A DNA stretch of 64,000 nucleotides from Fen-1135 sp963705275 (GCA_963705275.1 OY970063.1:1302001-1366000); one strand, 5' to 3'. Shown: positions 1-9,138, counted from the stretch's first letter. Notes: a model not told the origin generated them from the letters alone. Program-made: numbers and translations.

Positions 1-519
1 GAAAGAACCCGCTATAACCATAATCCGTATGAAAACAAATTCTGCGATTACCTGGCAATTGATTGGTCAAACGGCAGGGTGCCAGGCTCATTTTTCGGTT
101 CCGATATCTTTCATCACTTTACAGAAATCCTGGACGAGTGGGCGGCGGCAGATCCAGGACAACTCAGGTATTTCGGCGGTCGATCCCTGGTCACTCAGTC
201 TCATGGCGAATCTCTCATGTCGTTTTTCAAAGCACGTTATCAAATCAAGGGTCTCTATCTATTGGACGAACCGGAAACAGCGCTCTCTCCACGCACCCAG
301 CTTGCACTGCTCGAATTCTTGACGGAGACAAGCATGAAGGATCATGCTCAATTCATTATTGCAACCCATTCGCCGATACTGCTTGCATGTCCCCGTGCTT
401 TGATATACAGTTTTGACTACAGTCCGATAAGACAAATATTTTACGAAGAAACAGAGCACTACAAAATCTACAAGGACTTTCTGGAGGACAGGACCAATTA
501 TATAAAACCGTTAAAATAA
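1..519 (+). CDS. AAA-family ATPase, C-terminal part (5' end outside window)
   Basis: The reading frame is open from the first base, so this is the C-terminal ~172 residues of a longer protein. The visible part has an ABC-type signature-like SHGES, a Walker B segment (LYLLDEPETALSP) and a following H-loop segment (IIATHSPIL), in the order typical of small SMC/ABC-like AAA ATPases of the AAA_21/OLD type. The Walker A must lie upstream. Such proteins are stand-alone predicted ATPases or parts of defence or repair systems; the partner cannot be seen. The substrate is unknown. Confidence 0.8.
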   Translation, partial: ERTRYNHNPYENKFCDYLAIDWSNGRVPGSFFGSDIFHHFTEILDEWAAADPGQLRYFGGRSLVTQSHGESLMSFFKARYQIKGLYLLDEPETALSPRTQLALLEFLTETSMKDHAQFIIATHSPILLACPRALIYSFDYSPIRQIFYEETEHYKIYKDFLEDRTNYIKPLK

Positions 520-605
520 GAACGCATGAACTCCGATGCAGGAACGGCTATTGACTTATTGTATTTAAGATATCAACATATAATCCTCACCGAAGAAGTG
601 TAGAC

Positions 606-1325
606 ATGAACGATCAAGAAAAAACGAGAGAACAACTGATAAAAGAGATCAATGACCTGCGCGCCCGTGTTGCAGAACTGGAAGAATCAGACGCAGAGCG
701 AACGCAGGCAAAGGAGGCCCTCTCACAAAGTCTGGAAAAGTTGAAAAGAGCAACAGGGTTTATCATCGATGTCATAGTCATGGTCGTCGAGACAAGGGAC
801 CCATTTATGGCTGGACATCAAGAGAGGGTGGCGGACCTTGCCCGCTCTATTGCAGCGGAAATGAATTTATCGGAGGAGATCATTGACGGCATCGGTATGG
901 CCGGCATAATCCATGATTTGGGAAAGATATCCATACCGTCGGAAATTCTTGGACAGCCCCGTAAACTCAATGACATCGAATATAGTTTTGTAAAAACTCA
1001 CCCTGAAATAGGATATCAAATGTTGAAAGACATAGACTTCTACAGGCCTGTTGCCCTCATTGTCTATCAGCATCATGAACGGATGAATGGTACCGGCTAT
1101 CCACAAGGCATCAAGGGAGAAGATATCCTTCTAGAGGCGAGAATCCTGGGAGTGGCCGATGTTGTTGAAGCAATATGCAGGCATCGTCCTTACAGGCCTG
1201 CATCGAAAATAGATAAGGCTTTGAAAGAAATCTCTCAATACAGCGGTGTTCTCTACGATCCGGAAGTGGTTGATGCCTGCACGAGACTCTTCAGTGAAAA
1301 AGGGTTCAGATTTAAATCCCGTTAG
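606..1325 (+). CDS. HD-GYP domain cyclic-di-GMP phosphodiesterase
   Basis: A 239-residue protein. Residues ~1-50 are charged and heptad-like, so probably a coiled coil, and the rest is an HD-GYP domain. The metal-binding HD pair is at residues 103-104 (IIHDLGKIS), an upstream His is at 71, and the signature HHERMNGTGYP is at 156-166. The family hydrolyses c-di-GMP (sometimes other cyclic dinucleotides) in the cytoplasm. No receiver, PAS or membrane sensor is present, so any signal must come through the coiled coil or a partner. A perfect TATAAT at 579-584 lies just upstream, but I see no well-spaced -35. A c-di-GMP riboswitch occurs at ~37.8 kb in this window. The enzyme call is firm; the role is inferred. 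Confidence 0.9.
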   Translation: MNDQEKTREQLIKEINDLRARVAELEESDAERTQAKEALSQSLEKLKRATGFIIDVIVMVVETRDPFMAGHQERVADLARSIAAEMNLSEEIIDGIGMAGIIHDLGKISIPSEILGQPRKLNDIEYSFVKTHPEIGYQMLKDIDFYRPVALIVYQHHERMNGTGYPQGIKGEDILLEARILGVADVVEAICRHRPYRPASKIDKALKEISQYSGVLYDPEVVDACTRLFSEKGFRFKSR

Positions 1326-1485
1326 AATTGATAGATAGTGGAAAACGGCCTGGCGTTCGACGAAGCCTGCAAGGTCGAGTGCTCGCCGGAAACGCATCCC
1401 GCAAACGCCGCCTCGTACATGGATAAAGGGGCGCTGCAAATATTTCATCTTTGCCGGAAACATCACTCTTGCAATTAATAAGCTA

Positions 1486-2292
1486 ATGTTCAGGTTTTCA
1501 AAAAAAGGCCCTGTAGAATATCTGGAGGCCACCGCACTTACGGGCTGCGATTTCCTGACCCATGCTTTTTGCACCCGGCACGGCGGCCTAAGTCGTGGCA
1601 ATTTTGTCAGCCTCAATTTCAGTTCGACAGAGGGGGATAGCAAGGAGCATATCCGGGCTAACTGGAGAAATCTCGCCGATGCTTTTAAAATTGATGTGGC
1701 GCGGTTTCTCGTGGTCAATCAAGTTCATGGGGAGGAGATTCTCACTATCGATCGTCCTCTCGCTGATCTCCTTGTTCCTGAGCCTCCTCAATTTGATGCT
1801 ATCATAACGGATCAGCCGGGAGTTGCCATTGGCATTAAAACAGCTGATTGTGTGCCAATCTTCTTTGTGGACAAGGTCAAGCGAATCATTGCAGTCGCCC
1901 ATGCAGGTTGGCGGGGAACCGCGCTCTCGATTGCCGCAAAAGTCGTAGAGGCCCTCATCGCGAAATTCGCCTGCCGTGCAGAAGACATTATCGCTGCTAT
2001 CGGACCTGCTATCGGCCCCTGCTGCTATCAAGTGGATGAGCCGGTATTTAATGCCATGAGAGGACATAAAGGTCGGGAGTCTTTTCTTACCCCCGCCCCG
2101 GAAGAGAAGAGATGGATGCTTGATCTTTCTCTTGCCAATAAGATACAGATCATGGGCATGGGTATCCTTGATAGAAATATATACACCGCGCACTGCTGTA
2201 CTTCCTGCAGCAGGGATATGTTCTACTCCCATAGAGGCGAGGGAGGGACCACGGGAAGACAGCTCAACTTTATTATGCTCACACCTCCATAA
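1486..2292 (+). CDS. pgeF: Peptidoglycan editing factor / multicopper polyphenol oxidase-family protein
   Basis: A 268-residue protein of the PgeF/YfiH (DUF152, 'laccase-domain') family. Recognisable family blocks in order are NQVHGEE, TADCVPIFF, AHAGWRGT, AIGPAIGPCCYQV and, near the C-terminus, CCTSCSRDMFYSHR followed by GEGGTTGRQLNFI. His and Cys residues in these blocks form the metal/nucleophile site. Known members act as purine-nucleoside phosphorylases/deaminases or hydrolyse mis-incorporated L-Ser from muropeptide precursors; which activity applies here is not visible. The ATG start at 1486 gives the usual family length. It stands alone between the HD-GYP gene and rho, with 160 and ~400 bp gaps. 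Confidence 0.9.
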   Translation: MFRFSKKGPVEYLEATALTGCDFLTHAFCTRHGGLSRGNFVSLNFSSTEGDSKEHIRANWRNLADAFKIDVARFLVVNQVHGEEILTIDRPLADLLVPEPPQFDAIITDQPGVAIGIKTADCVPIFFVDKVKRIIAVAHAGWRGTALSIAAKVVEALIAKFACRAEDIIAAIGPAIGPCCYQVDEPVFNAMRGHKGRESFLTPAPEEKRWMLDLSLANKIQIMGMGILDRNIYTAHCCTSCSRDMFYSHRGEGGTTGRQLNFIMLTPP

Positions 2293-2697
2293 GAAATTGG
2301 ATTTAATAATCGGAAGCTCCTTCGCATTGCCTCAAGTGAAAGACTCGAACCGACGAAGTAATTCCGGCTCTCGTCGCGGTTAATTTGTAAAAGTTCAAAG
2401 GTCTTTTCGCTTTGGTGTTCGGGAAACATCGTATTTAAAAAGTGCTTGACATGGAGGGACGGTTGATATAAATTATAAAAAAATCATAGAAAGGCTTAAA
2501 TAAAGTCCTTCCTTTTGGATTGTCTCAAGAACCCAATTTAACAACTCAATACTAATCCAAGTAATTCTTTATATACTTCGTTGTATGTTAATTCTGCCAT
2601 AATTGTACTTAATAACTGTGGCTTGAACTGGGAGTCGGGAGCTTTGGTGGTTATTTGTCAAAACTAAAACAGAGAGGTGCGAACAAGAGAATTAACT
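2293..2697. other. Intergenic region and long leader upstream of rho
   Basis: No supported gene. The region holds a sigma70-like promoter at 2446-2472 and then a leader of ~215 bases before rho. Long leaders are usual for rho, which is autoregulated by Rho-dependent attenuation in other bacteria; that is inference here. I saw no strong hairpin plus T-tract. Confidence 0.5.
2446..2472 (+). promoter_or_regulatory. Putative sigma70-type promoter for rho
   Basis: A perfect TTGACA at 2446-2451 is followed by TATAAA at 2467-2472 with a 15-bp spacer. An alternative -10 TAAATT at 2469-2474 would give a 17-bp spacer. It is the best promoter-like match in the 400-bp gap before rho. Confidence 0.5.
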
Positions 2698-3945
2698 ATG
2701 AATATCGAAGAAATTAAAAGATTGCCGATCAGTGAACTTACAAGCATGGCAAAGGATTTGAGCGTCGCCGGCGCGAGCGGTATGAGAAGACAGGATCTGA
2801 TCTTCGCGATATTGCAAACTCAAGCCGAGAAGAACGAGAGCATAACGGGGTCTGGGGTTCTGGAGATACTTCCTGACAGTTTTGGCTTCCTCAGGGCCGT
2901 TGATTATAATTATCTCCCGAGCCCTGATGACATCTACATCTCGCCGTCACAAATCCGGAGATTCAGCCTCAGGACCGGTGATACAGTATCAGGTGAGGTA
3001 AGACCGCCGAAGGATGGTGAAAAATATTTCGCCCTCCTCAAGGTGGATACGGTTAATTTTGAAAGTCCGGAAGCTGCCAGGGACAAGATACTCTTTGACA
3101 ACCTCACGCCGCTCTACCCGGAGCAGAAGGTGAACCTTGAAGCCGATCCGGAGAATTTTTCGACGAGGATCATGGATCTTTTCACACCTATTGGAAAGGG
3201 TCAGAGGGCGCTCATTGTGTCGCCGCCAAGAGCGGGGAAGACCGTGCTTCTCAAAGATATCGCCCACAGCATATCAACCAACCACGAAGAAGTCATCTTA
3301 ATGGTCCTATTGATTGATGAGCGACCGGAAGAGGTGACCGACATGCAGCGGAGCGTAAAGGGGGAGGTAATATCATCAACATTTGACGAACCGGCCACAC
3401 GGCATGTTCAGGTGGCGGAAATGGTGATTGAAAAAGCAAAGCGTCTCGTTGAACATAAAATGGATGTGGTGATTCTCCTTGATAGCATCACGAGGCTCGC
3501 CAGAGCTTATAACACAGTGGTCCCGCCAAGCGGCAAGGTTTTATCCGGCGGTGTTGATTCTAACGCACTACATAAACCGAAACGATTCTTCGGCGCCGCC
3601 CGAAATATAGAAAATGGCGGCAGCCTGACGATCATTTCCACGGCCCTCATCGACACGGGAAGCCGAATGGATGAAGTTATCTTCGAAGAATTTAAGGGCA
3701 CCGGCAATATGGAGCTTCACCTGGACCGCAGGATTGCAGACAGACGGGTATTCCCCGCTTTTGATCTCATCCGCTCCGGCACAAGAAAAGAAGAACTCCT
3801 GATACCCAAGAATAACCTTAACAAGATATGGATTTTAAGGAGACTTCTGCAGGAGATGAACCCCGTAGAGGCTATGGAATTTATCGTCGACAAGATACGC
3901 AAGACGGAAACGAACCAGGCCTTCTTAAATTCCATGAATCAGTAA
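2698..3945 (+). CDS. rho: Transcription termination factor Rho
   Basis: Rho is the hexameric RNA-dependent ATPase/translocase that ends untranslated transcripts. The 415-residue product shows an N-terminal Rho_N helix bundle, an RNA-binding cold-shock-like domain (GVLEILPDSFGFLR, then the ~60-90 block), the P-loop SPPRAGKTVLLK near residue 178, the Walker B region VVILLDSITRLARAYN and the Q/R-loop region with PSGKVLSGGVDSNAL. I chose ATG 2698 because it gives the family-typical N-terminus MNIEEIKRLP; an in-frame GTG at 2677 would add seven residues. It heads the conserved run rho-rpmE-prfA-prmC. Confidence 0.97.
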   Translation: MNIEEIKRLPISELTSMAKDLSVAGASGMRRQDLIFAILQTQAEKNESITGSGVLEILPDSFGFLRAVDYNYLPSPDDIYISPSQIRRFSLRTGDTVSGEVRPPKDGEKYFALLKVDTVNFESPEAARDKILFDNLTPLYPEQKVNLEADPENFSTRIMDLFTPIGKGQRALIVSPPRAGKTVLLKDIAHSISTNHEEVILMVLLIDERPEEVTDMQRSVKGEVISSTFDEPATRHVQVAEMVIEKAKRLVEHKMDVVILLDSITRLARAYNTVVPPSGKVLSGGVDSNALHKPKRFFGAARNIENGGSLTIISTALIDTGSRMDEVIFEEFKGTGNMELHLDRRIADRRVFPAFDLIRSGTRKEELLIPKNNLNKIWILRRLLQEMNPVEAMEFIVDKIRKTETNQAFLNSMNQ

Positions 3946-4014
3946 TAATTATTAAATTTGCGAGGCGTGAACTGGCGCCCGTCAACATGCTGCAGAGGAG
4001 GATAATAACAAACG

Positions 4015-4245
4015 ATGAAGGAAGGTATTCACCCGGGATATGCGAAGACGACAATCACCTGTGCGTGCGGAAATGTGATTGAGACAATGTCCACCAGGAA
4101 GGATATAAAGGTTGAGATATGTTCTCAGTGCCATCCATTTATAACAGGCAAACAAAAAATTATGGATACGGCGGGTCGAGTGGAGCGATTCAAAAAGAAG
4201 TATGCCGCTAGAGAAGAAAAAAAGAAGAGCGGTAAGACCGCCTGA
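4015..4245 (+). CDS. rpmE: 50S ribosomal protein L31 (zinc-binding form)
   Basis: A 76-residue L31. Four cysteines (C16, C18, C36, C39; the patterns CAC and CSQC) mark the zinc-binding C+ form rather than the zinc-independent paralogue. The basic C-terminal tail is typical. A good Shine-Dalgarno, GAGGAGG, ends about 12 bases before the ATG. It lies 69 bp after rho, the usual rho-rpmE neighbour pair. The C+ form can be swapped out under zinc starvation in bacteria that have a C- copy; none is seen here. Confidence 0.96.
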   Translation: MKEGIHPGYAKTTITCACGNVIETMSTRKDIKVEICSQCHPFITGKQKIMDTAGRVERFKKKYAAREEKKKSGKTA

Positions 4246-4328
4246 ATCTGAACAATTGTTTATTAAGGATAAAACTTGCAGAGGAATGTATTCCGCGTAA
4301 CTGCCTTTCCCCCCGATGGGACCTTTTC

Positions 4329-4372
4329 GGTGGTCAACCCACCGTTGCCTGCCTATCTTATGATAGGGCAAC
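4329..4372 (+). other. Two adjacent RNA hairpins between rpmE and prfA
   Basis: GGTGG (4329-4333) pairs with CCACC (4339-4343). Directly after it, GTTGC (4344-4348) plus CCTATC pairs with GATAGG plus GCAAC ending at 4372, with a TTAT loop and a small bulge. No T-tract follows, so this is not a clear intrinsic terminator. It may be a processing or regulatory structure in the 5' leader of prfA. Confidence 0.4.
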
Positions 4373-4455
4373 TCCCGTATAGTTCATTGTATTAGCTTTG
4401 ATCGTAAAAATCTGATCCGATTATTCCATCGCGTAATATGATGTGAGATAAGATT

Positions 4456-5526
4456 ATGTTCAAAAGACTAAAAGATATTGAAACGAGATATAAGGACCTG
4501 GAAGGATTGTTGAGTAGTCCCGATGTGGTCAGCAAACAAAGCGTCTACCAGAAATACGCCAAGGAGCATTCCGATCTTCAAGACCTTGTGGAAGCATACA
4601 AAGAATATGAAAAAACGAAGAACCGCATCGAAGAAGACCAGGCTCTCCTTCGTGGAAATGACGATGAGTTAAAAGAAATAGTCAAGGACGAACTGCCGCA
4701 GCTAAAGGAGACATTGGAGGTCCTGGAGAATAAACTGAGACTTCTCCTCCTTCCCAAAGACCCGAACGATGACAAGAACGTTCTTCTCGAAATCCGGGCC
4801 GGCACCGGCGGTGATGAGGCGGGGCTCTTCGTGGGAGATCTTTTCCGCATGTACGCCCAGTATGCAGAGATGCACAGGTGGAAGGTGGACGTCATAAGCA
4901 GCAATCCGGCGGGCGGCATGGGTGGATTCAAGGAAATCATCGCCCTTATAGAAGGCACGGGTGCATACAGCGTCTTGAAATACGAAAGCGGCGTACATCG
5001 AGTGCAGCGGGTTCCCGTTACTGAATCCCAGGGACGGATTCACACCTCTGCGGTTACCGTTGCCATTCTGCCCGAGGCAGAAGACGTGGAGGTTAATATT
5101 GATCCTAATGATTTGAGGATTGACGTCTATCGATCCAGCGGCCACGGGGGGCAAAGTGTCAATACGACAGATTCCGCCGTCAGGATCACCCATTTGCCTA
5201 CAGGGCTTGTTGTAACCTGCCAGGATGAAAAATCCCAGCACAAGAATAAGGCTAAGGCCTTGAAGGTGCTCAGGGCGAGGCTTCTGGACAGTATGGTTCA
5301 GAAGCAGAATGCCGAAATTTCCGAATCAAGAAAAACCCAGGTGGGAAGCGGCGATCGGAGCGAACGTATCAGGACCTATAATTTCCCCCAGGGGAGGGTT
5401 ACGGATCACCGAATCGGCCTGACACTTTACAACCTGGAGTCACTTCTCAACGGCAACATTCAGCCGATCCTTGATGCCCTGGCGACACATTTTCAGTCAA
5501 AGGCGCTCCAGGAATCTATTAGTTAA
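4456..5526 (+). CDS. prfA: Peptide chain release factor 1
   Basis: RF1 (356 residues) recognises UAA/UAG stop codons and triggers peptidyl-tRNA hydrolysis. The GGQ catalytic loop is at about residue 230 in SSGHGGQSVNTTDSAVRI, and the codon-recognition region contains a PVTESQGR stretch (~190) in the expected place for the P-x-T type tripeptide loop. The N-terminal coiled-coil and the C-terminal domain ending near TLYNLESLLNG are both present. Length is standard. The downstream neighbour is prmC, which methylates the GGQ glutamine, the usual functional pair. Confidence 0.97.
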   Translation: MFKRLKDIETRYKDLEGLLSSPDVVSKQSVYQKYAKEHSDLQDLVEAYKEYEKTKNRIEEDQALLRGNDDELKEIVKDELPQLKETLEVLENKLRLLLLPKDPNDDKNVLLEIRAGTGGDEAGLFVGDLFRMYAQYAEMHRWKVDVISSNPAGGMGGFKEIIALIEGTGAYSVLKYESGVHRVQRVPVTESQGRIHTSAVTVAILPEAEDVEVNIDPNDLRIDVYRSSGHGGQSVNTTDSAVRITHLPTGLVVTCQDEKSQHKNKAKALKVLRARLLDSMVQKQNAEISESRKTQVGSGDRSERIRTYNFPQGRVTDHRIGLTLYNLESLLNGNIQPILDALATHFQSKALQESIS

Positions 5527-5571
5527 TCCTGCCTTATATTGTTCGTGGACGGCCTTAACATAATCAGCGAT

Positions 5572-6435
5572 ATGAATATTTTGAATGCCCTCACCGAAGC
5601 GATACATGTTCTTAAGGGTTGCGGTTGTGCGAGTCCCAGACTCGACGCAGAGGTGCTTCTATCCGCCTGCTTGAAGGAGGATCGCACGCGCTTTCATATC
5701 GATCGTGAACGATTGCTGGCAGAAAAAGATTATCAGGAATTTAGGCGATTAATTGAACGGCGAAGGTGTGGCGAGCCTGTTGCTTATATAGTGGGGAGCA
5801 AGGAGTTCTGGTCGCTACCATTCGAAGTCAATAGCCATGTCCTCATACCCCGGCCGGAAACAGAAATTCTTGTTGAAGAAGTTTTGAAGGTTTGTTCAGG
5901 CCTGAAAGCAAGAAATTTAAGGATCCTGGAAATCGGCACCGGAAGCGGGGCAATCAGCGTATCGCTGGCACATGAACTAGACAACGCGCAAATCGTGGCT
6001 ACAGACATTTCGCAGGATGCAATCAATATGGCTTCGAGGAATGCGCAAATTAATAATATCGCAAATCAAATTTCTTTTCTGTCGGGAAATTTATTTGAGC
6101 CTGTGTCAGGAAAATTTGATATTATAGTTTCCAATCCACCTTACATATCAAAAGAGGAATATGACCGACTGCCAACAGGGGTTCGAGATTTTGAGCCTGA
6201 ATTGGCGCTTCTTTCCGGCGCCGATGGAACTTCATTTCACAGGGAGATCATCAAGGCGGGGAGCATCTATCTAAAGCCGGGGGGCTGGATTTTCCTGGAA
6301 ATAGGGGCTGGACAAAGGGACCGTGTTGAATATATGTTGAATGCATCCAACCTTTATGACAATATCGCTTTCAGGGCCGATTATGCCGGAATCGAACGAG
6401 TTTCTGTTGCAAGGAGAGTATTGACCGGTGGATAA
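5572..6435 (+). CDS. prmC: Release factor glutamine methyltransferase
   Basis: PrmC methylates the Gln of the GGQ motif in RF1/RF2 using SAM. The ~287-residue product has the N-terminal helical domain, the SAM-binding loop LEIGTGSGAISVSLA and the catalytic NPPY motif near residue 188 (IVSNPPYIS). I chose ATG 5572; a TTG at 5539 would add 11 residues not typical of the family. The 3' end overlaps the murA start by 8 bases, so the two are likely translationally coupled. Confidence 0.95.
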   Translation: MNILNALTEAIHVLKGCGCASPRLDAEVLLSACLKEDRTRFHIDRERLLAEKDYQEFRRLIERRRCGEPVAYIVGSKEFWSLPFEVNSHVLIPRPETEILVEEVLKVCSGLKARNLRILEIGTGSGAISVSLAHELDNAQIVATDISQDAINMASRNAQINNIANQISFLSGNLFEPVSGKFDIIVSNPPYISKEEYDRLPTGVRDFEPELALLSGADGTSFHREIIKAGSIYLKPGGWIFLEIGAGQRDRVEYMLNASNLYDNIAFRADYAGIERVSVARRVLTGG

Positions 6436-7678
6436 GATTATTATAGTTGGCGGCGAGAAGCTCCGCGGTGATGTACACATCAGCGGGGCCAAGAATGCCT
6501 CTCTTCCCATCATGGTTTCAGCGCTTCTGGCGCCGGGCTGGAGCACATTTCAGAACGTCCCCAATCTCGTTGACATCAAGACGATCAAGAAGCTCCTGAG
6601 AAATCTAGGGGCCAAAATTGAAGGAGAAGGGACTGTAAGGATCAACACAGAAAATATCAGTAACTGTGAGGCCCCATATGACCTTGTCAAAACCATGAGG
6701 GCATCAGTCCTCGTTCTCGGACCCCTTGTAGCAAGAATGGGTGTGGCAAGGGTTTCTCTTCCGGGGGGTTGCGCCATAGGAGCCAGGCCGGTCAATCTTC
6801 ATATAAAAGCCCTCCAGGATCTAGGTGCGGAAGTGGAACTAAAGGATGGCTACGTGGAAGCGAAGGCGCGGAGATTGAAGGGTACCACCATTTACTTTGA
6901 CATTCCTACAGTCACAGGAACAGAGAATATCATGATGGCTGCCTGCCTGGCCGACGGAACTACTCTTCTGAAAAATGCTGCCAGGGAGCCCGAGGTCGTC
7001 AATTTGGCAGATGTCTTAAACGACATGGGAGCGAAGATCACCGGAGCCGGCACAGATATAATCAGGATAGACGGTGTCGAGCAAATGCACCCCGTTGAAG
7101 CCAGCGTCATTCCCGACAGGATCGAGGCAGGCACTTTCATGATTGCCGTGGGCATGACGGGCGGAGATGTCAGAATAATGGGGTGTGAGCCTGTTCATGT
7201 CGAAGCGCTGACCCAGAAACTGAGAGATGCCGGAATGGAAATCACCCCCTTCGATGGGGGCATTAGAGCCGCAGCTAAGAAAAAGATAAAAAGCGTCGAT
7301 ATAAAAACTCTCCCCTACCCGGGATTTCCCACGGATCTGCAGGCCCAGATGATGGCCTTGATGTCTGTGGCCAACGGACTCTCCGTCATCACGGAAACAG
7401 TTTTCGAAAACAGATTCATGCATGTGAGTGAATTGATGCGGATGGGAGCCAATATCCTGATTCATGGAAACAGCGCCATGGTAAAGGGAATCCCAAAGCT
7501 GAAGGGGGCCCCTGTAATGGCCACGGACCTCCGTGCCTCCGCTTCGCTGATCCTGGCAGGATTAGCTGCGGAAGGGAACACGGAACTATCCAGGGTTTAT
7601 CATATAGACAGAGGATATCAGGAAATCGAAAAGAAGTTTTCCGCTATTGGCGCAAATATAAAAAGGGTCTCAGGCTAA
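6428..7678 (+). CDS. murA: UDP-N-acetylglucosamine 1-carboxyvinyltransferase
   Basis: MurA transfers enolpyruvate from PEP to UDP-GlcNAc, the first committed step of peptidoglycan synthesis. The 416-residue protein shows SGAKNASLPIM near the N-terminus (the Lys is an active-site residue) and the loop GGCAIGARPVNLH, whose Cys is residue 115 here, the same number as the fosfomycin-reactive Cys of the E. coli enzyme. A Cys rather than Asp there predicts fosfomycin sensitivity. The start is GTG at 6428, overlapping prmC; the stop is one base before hisD. Confidence 0.97.
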   Translation: MDKIIIVGGEKLRGDVHISGAKNASLPIMVSALLAPGWSTFQNVPNLVDIKTIKKLLRNLGAKIEGEGTVRINTENISNCEAPYDLVKTMRASVLVLGPLVARMGVARVSLPGGCAIGARPVNLHIKALQDLGAEVELKDGYVEAKARRLKGTTIYFDIPTVTGTENIMMAACLADGTTLLKNAAREPEVVNLADVLNDMGAKITGAGTDIIRIDGVEQMHPVEASVIPDRIEAGTFMIAVGMTGGDVRIMGCEPVHVEALTQKLRDAGMEITPFDGGIRAAAKKKIKSVDIKTLPYPGFPTDLQAQMMALMSVANGLSVITETVFENRFMHVSELMRMGANILIHGNSAMVKGIPKLKGAPVMATDLRASASLILAGLAAEGNTELSRVYHIDRGYQEIEKKFSAIGANIKRVSG

Positions 7679-7679
7679 T

Positions 7680-8981
7680 ATGAGAATTATCCGCACCGAC
7701 CAAGCCGGCTTCGAAAATATATTTCAGAGGATTAAGAATCGCGGCTGGTTTAATGAGGACATCTGGAAACAGGTAAAGATAATTGTGGAAGACGTCCGCA
7801 AGAGAAAGGACAAGGCCCTTTTCCAGTATACGAAGAAGTTCGATAAGTGGACTCCCACTGCGGATACCATAGAAGTAACTTCTGCTGAAATGAAAAAGGC
7901 CATAGCTGCGGTCAAAGCAGAAGATCTTGCCATCCTCAAGCTTTCAGCGAAGAGGGTGGAAAGATTCCACCGCAGACAGATAATTAAAAGCTGGTCTGTT
8001 TCTGATGAAGCGGGCGTTGAACTGGGACAGCGCATATCGCCTTTGGAGCGCGTCGGTATCTACGCACCCGGAGGGCTTGCCTCCTACCCTTCCACCGTAA
8101 TCATGGCGGCTGTTCCGGCAAAGATCGCAGGTGTTCCTGAAATCATCCTGGTTACGCCCGCAAAAGACGGAAAAGTGAATCCCTTGATAATTGCCGCCGC
8201 GAAGCTCGGCGGTGTCACACGTATATTCAAAATAGGAGGCGCGCAGGCCATAGCAGCTCTTGCAAACGGCACGGAATTAATTCCAAGGGTGGATAAGATC
8301 GTAGGCCCCGGCAATGCCTATGTAACGGCCGCCAAGATGATGGTTTACCAGTGGTGCTGGTGCGGCATTGACATGGCTGCCGGCCCCAGCGAGATTCTTA
8401 TCATAGCTGATGCATCGGCAGATGCTTCTTACGTCGCTGCTGATCTCCTTGCCCAAGCGGAGCATGATCAAATGGCAAGCGCCATTCTTCTCGCCCCTAA
8501 TCGCGCCTTGGCGAGAAAGGTAGCTGCTGAAGTTGCTCTTCAATTAAATGGCCTAAAAAGGAAGACCATTGCCTCGCGCGCTCTCGCAGACTTCGGCGCC
8601 ATTATTGTAACCAAAGATATTCATGAGGCGATAAGAATCGCCAATCGGTTCGCCCCGGAGCATCTGGAATTGATGGTCAGGAATCCGAAGAAAATAGTGG
8701 CTAAAATTAAACATGCCGGCGCCATCTTCCTCGGGCAAAATACGCCGGAGTCCCTTGGAGATTATATCGCCGGGCCTAATCACATCCTTCCCACAGGGGG
8801 AACGGCAAGATTTTCATCTCCCCTTGGCGTGTACGACTTTGTGAAGCGAAGCAGTGTTCTTTCCTTCTCGAAGGAGTCCCTGCAGAAATACGGAAGGCGG
8901 GCGGCGAGGTTTGCCGATATGGAGGGGCTTGAGGCGCACGGAAGGTCAGTTACCGTAAGGACGCGGCCAAAAAAGCCTTGA
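7680..8981 (+). CDS. hisD: Histidinol dehydrogenase
   Basis: HisD oxidises histidinol to histidine in two NAD-dependent steps. The 433-residue product has the family blocks ERVGIYAPGG, KIVGPGNAYVTAAK, IDMAAGPSEILIIAD, AQAEHDQMASAIL and the C-terminal GPNHILPTGGTARF with zinc and substrate His/Asp/Glu residues. It lies directly behind murA, away from other his genes except hisC at 41.4 kb, so the his pathway is scattered. Its last codons overlap a promoter-like sequence for the tRNA gene downstream. Confidence 0.97.
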   Translation: MRIIRTDQAGFENIFQRIKNRGWFNEDIWKQVKIIVEDVRKRKDKALFQYTKKFDKWTPTADTIEVTSAEMKKAIAAVKAEDLAILKLSAKRVERFHRRQIIKSWSVSDEAGVELGQRISPLERVGIYAPGGLASYPSTVIMAAVPAKIAGVPEIILVTPAKDGKVNPLIIAAAKLGGVTRIFKIGGAQAIAALANGTELIPRVDKIVGPGNAYVTAAKMMVYQWCWCGIDMAAGPSEILIIADASADASYVAADLLAQAEHDQMASAILLAPNRALARKVAAEVALQLNGLKRKTIASRALADFGAIIVTKDIHEAIRIANRFAPEHLELMVRNPKKIVAKIKHAGAIFLGQNTPESLGDYIAGPNHILPTGGTARFSSPLGVYDFVKRSSVLSFSKESLQKYGRRAARFADMEGLEAHGRSVTVRTRPKKP

Positions 8982-9005
8982 CAAAAAATCTCCGCTGGCT
9001 AAGAT
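8978..9005 (+). promoter_or_regulatory. Putative promoter of the tRNA-Gly gene
   Basis: A perfect TTGACA at 8978-8983 overlaps the hisD stop codon; TAAGAT at 9000-9005 follows with a 16-bp spacer. The tRNA begins about 58 bases further on. A short hairpin (CGCTGG 8993-8998 with CCAGCG 9008-9013) overlaps the same stretch. Confidence 0.5.
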
Positions 9006-9063
9006 GACCAGCGTCGTTCTGATTTGTATTCGTTTTCTTTTACTGTCTTTTGTTATCTTCTGA

Positions 9064-9138
9064 GCGGGCGTAATTCAGCGGTAGAATGTCAGCTTCCCAA
9101 GCTGGACGTCGTGGGTTCGACTCCCATCGCCCGCTCCA
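9064..9138 (+). tRNA. tRNA-Gly (anticodon CCC), CCA encoded
   Basis: The cloverleaf folds by eye: acceptor GCGGGCG with CGCCCGC, D-stem ATTC/GAAT, anticodon stem TCAGC/GCTGG with loop TTCCCAA giving anticodon CCC, T-stem GTGGG/CCCAT with the TTCGACT loop, discriminator T and an encoded CCA. It reads GGG codons. Its 3' end is duplicated at 9663-9688 and partly at 11620-11637. Confidence 0.95.

Noticed and set aside
1..519. AAA ATPase as part of a defence system
   Set aside because: Only the C-terminal third is visible and its downstream neighbour is a c-di-GMP phosphodiesterase, so there is no evidence for a defence locus in this window.
1131..1718. 195-codon minus-strand ORF spanning the HD-GYP/pgeF gap
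   Set aside because: Overlaps both real genes and has no recognisable motif; only ~160 bp is unique to it.
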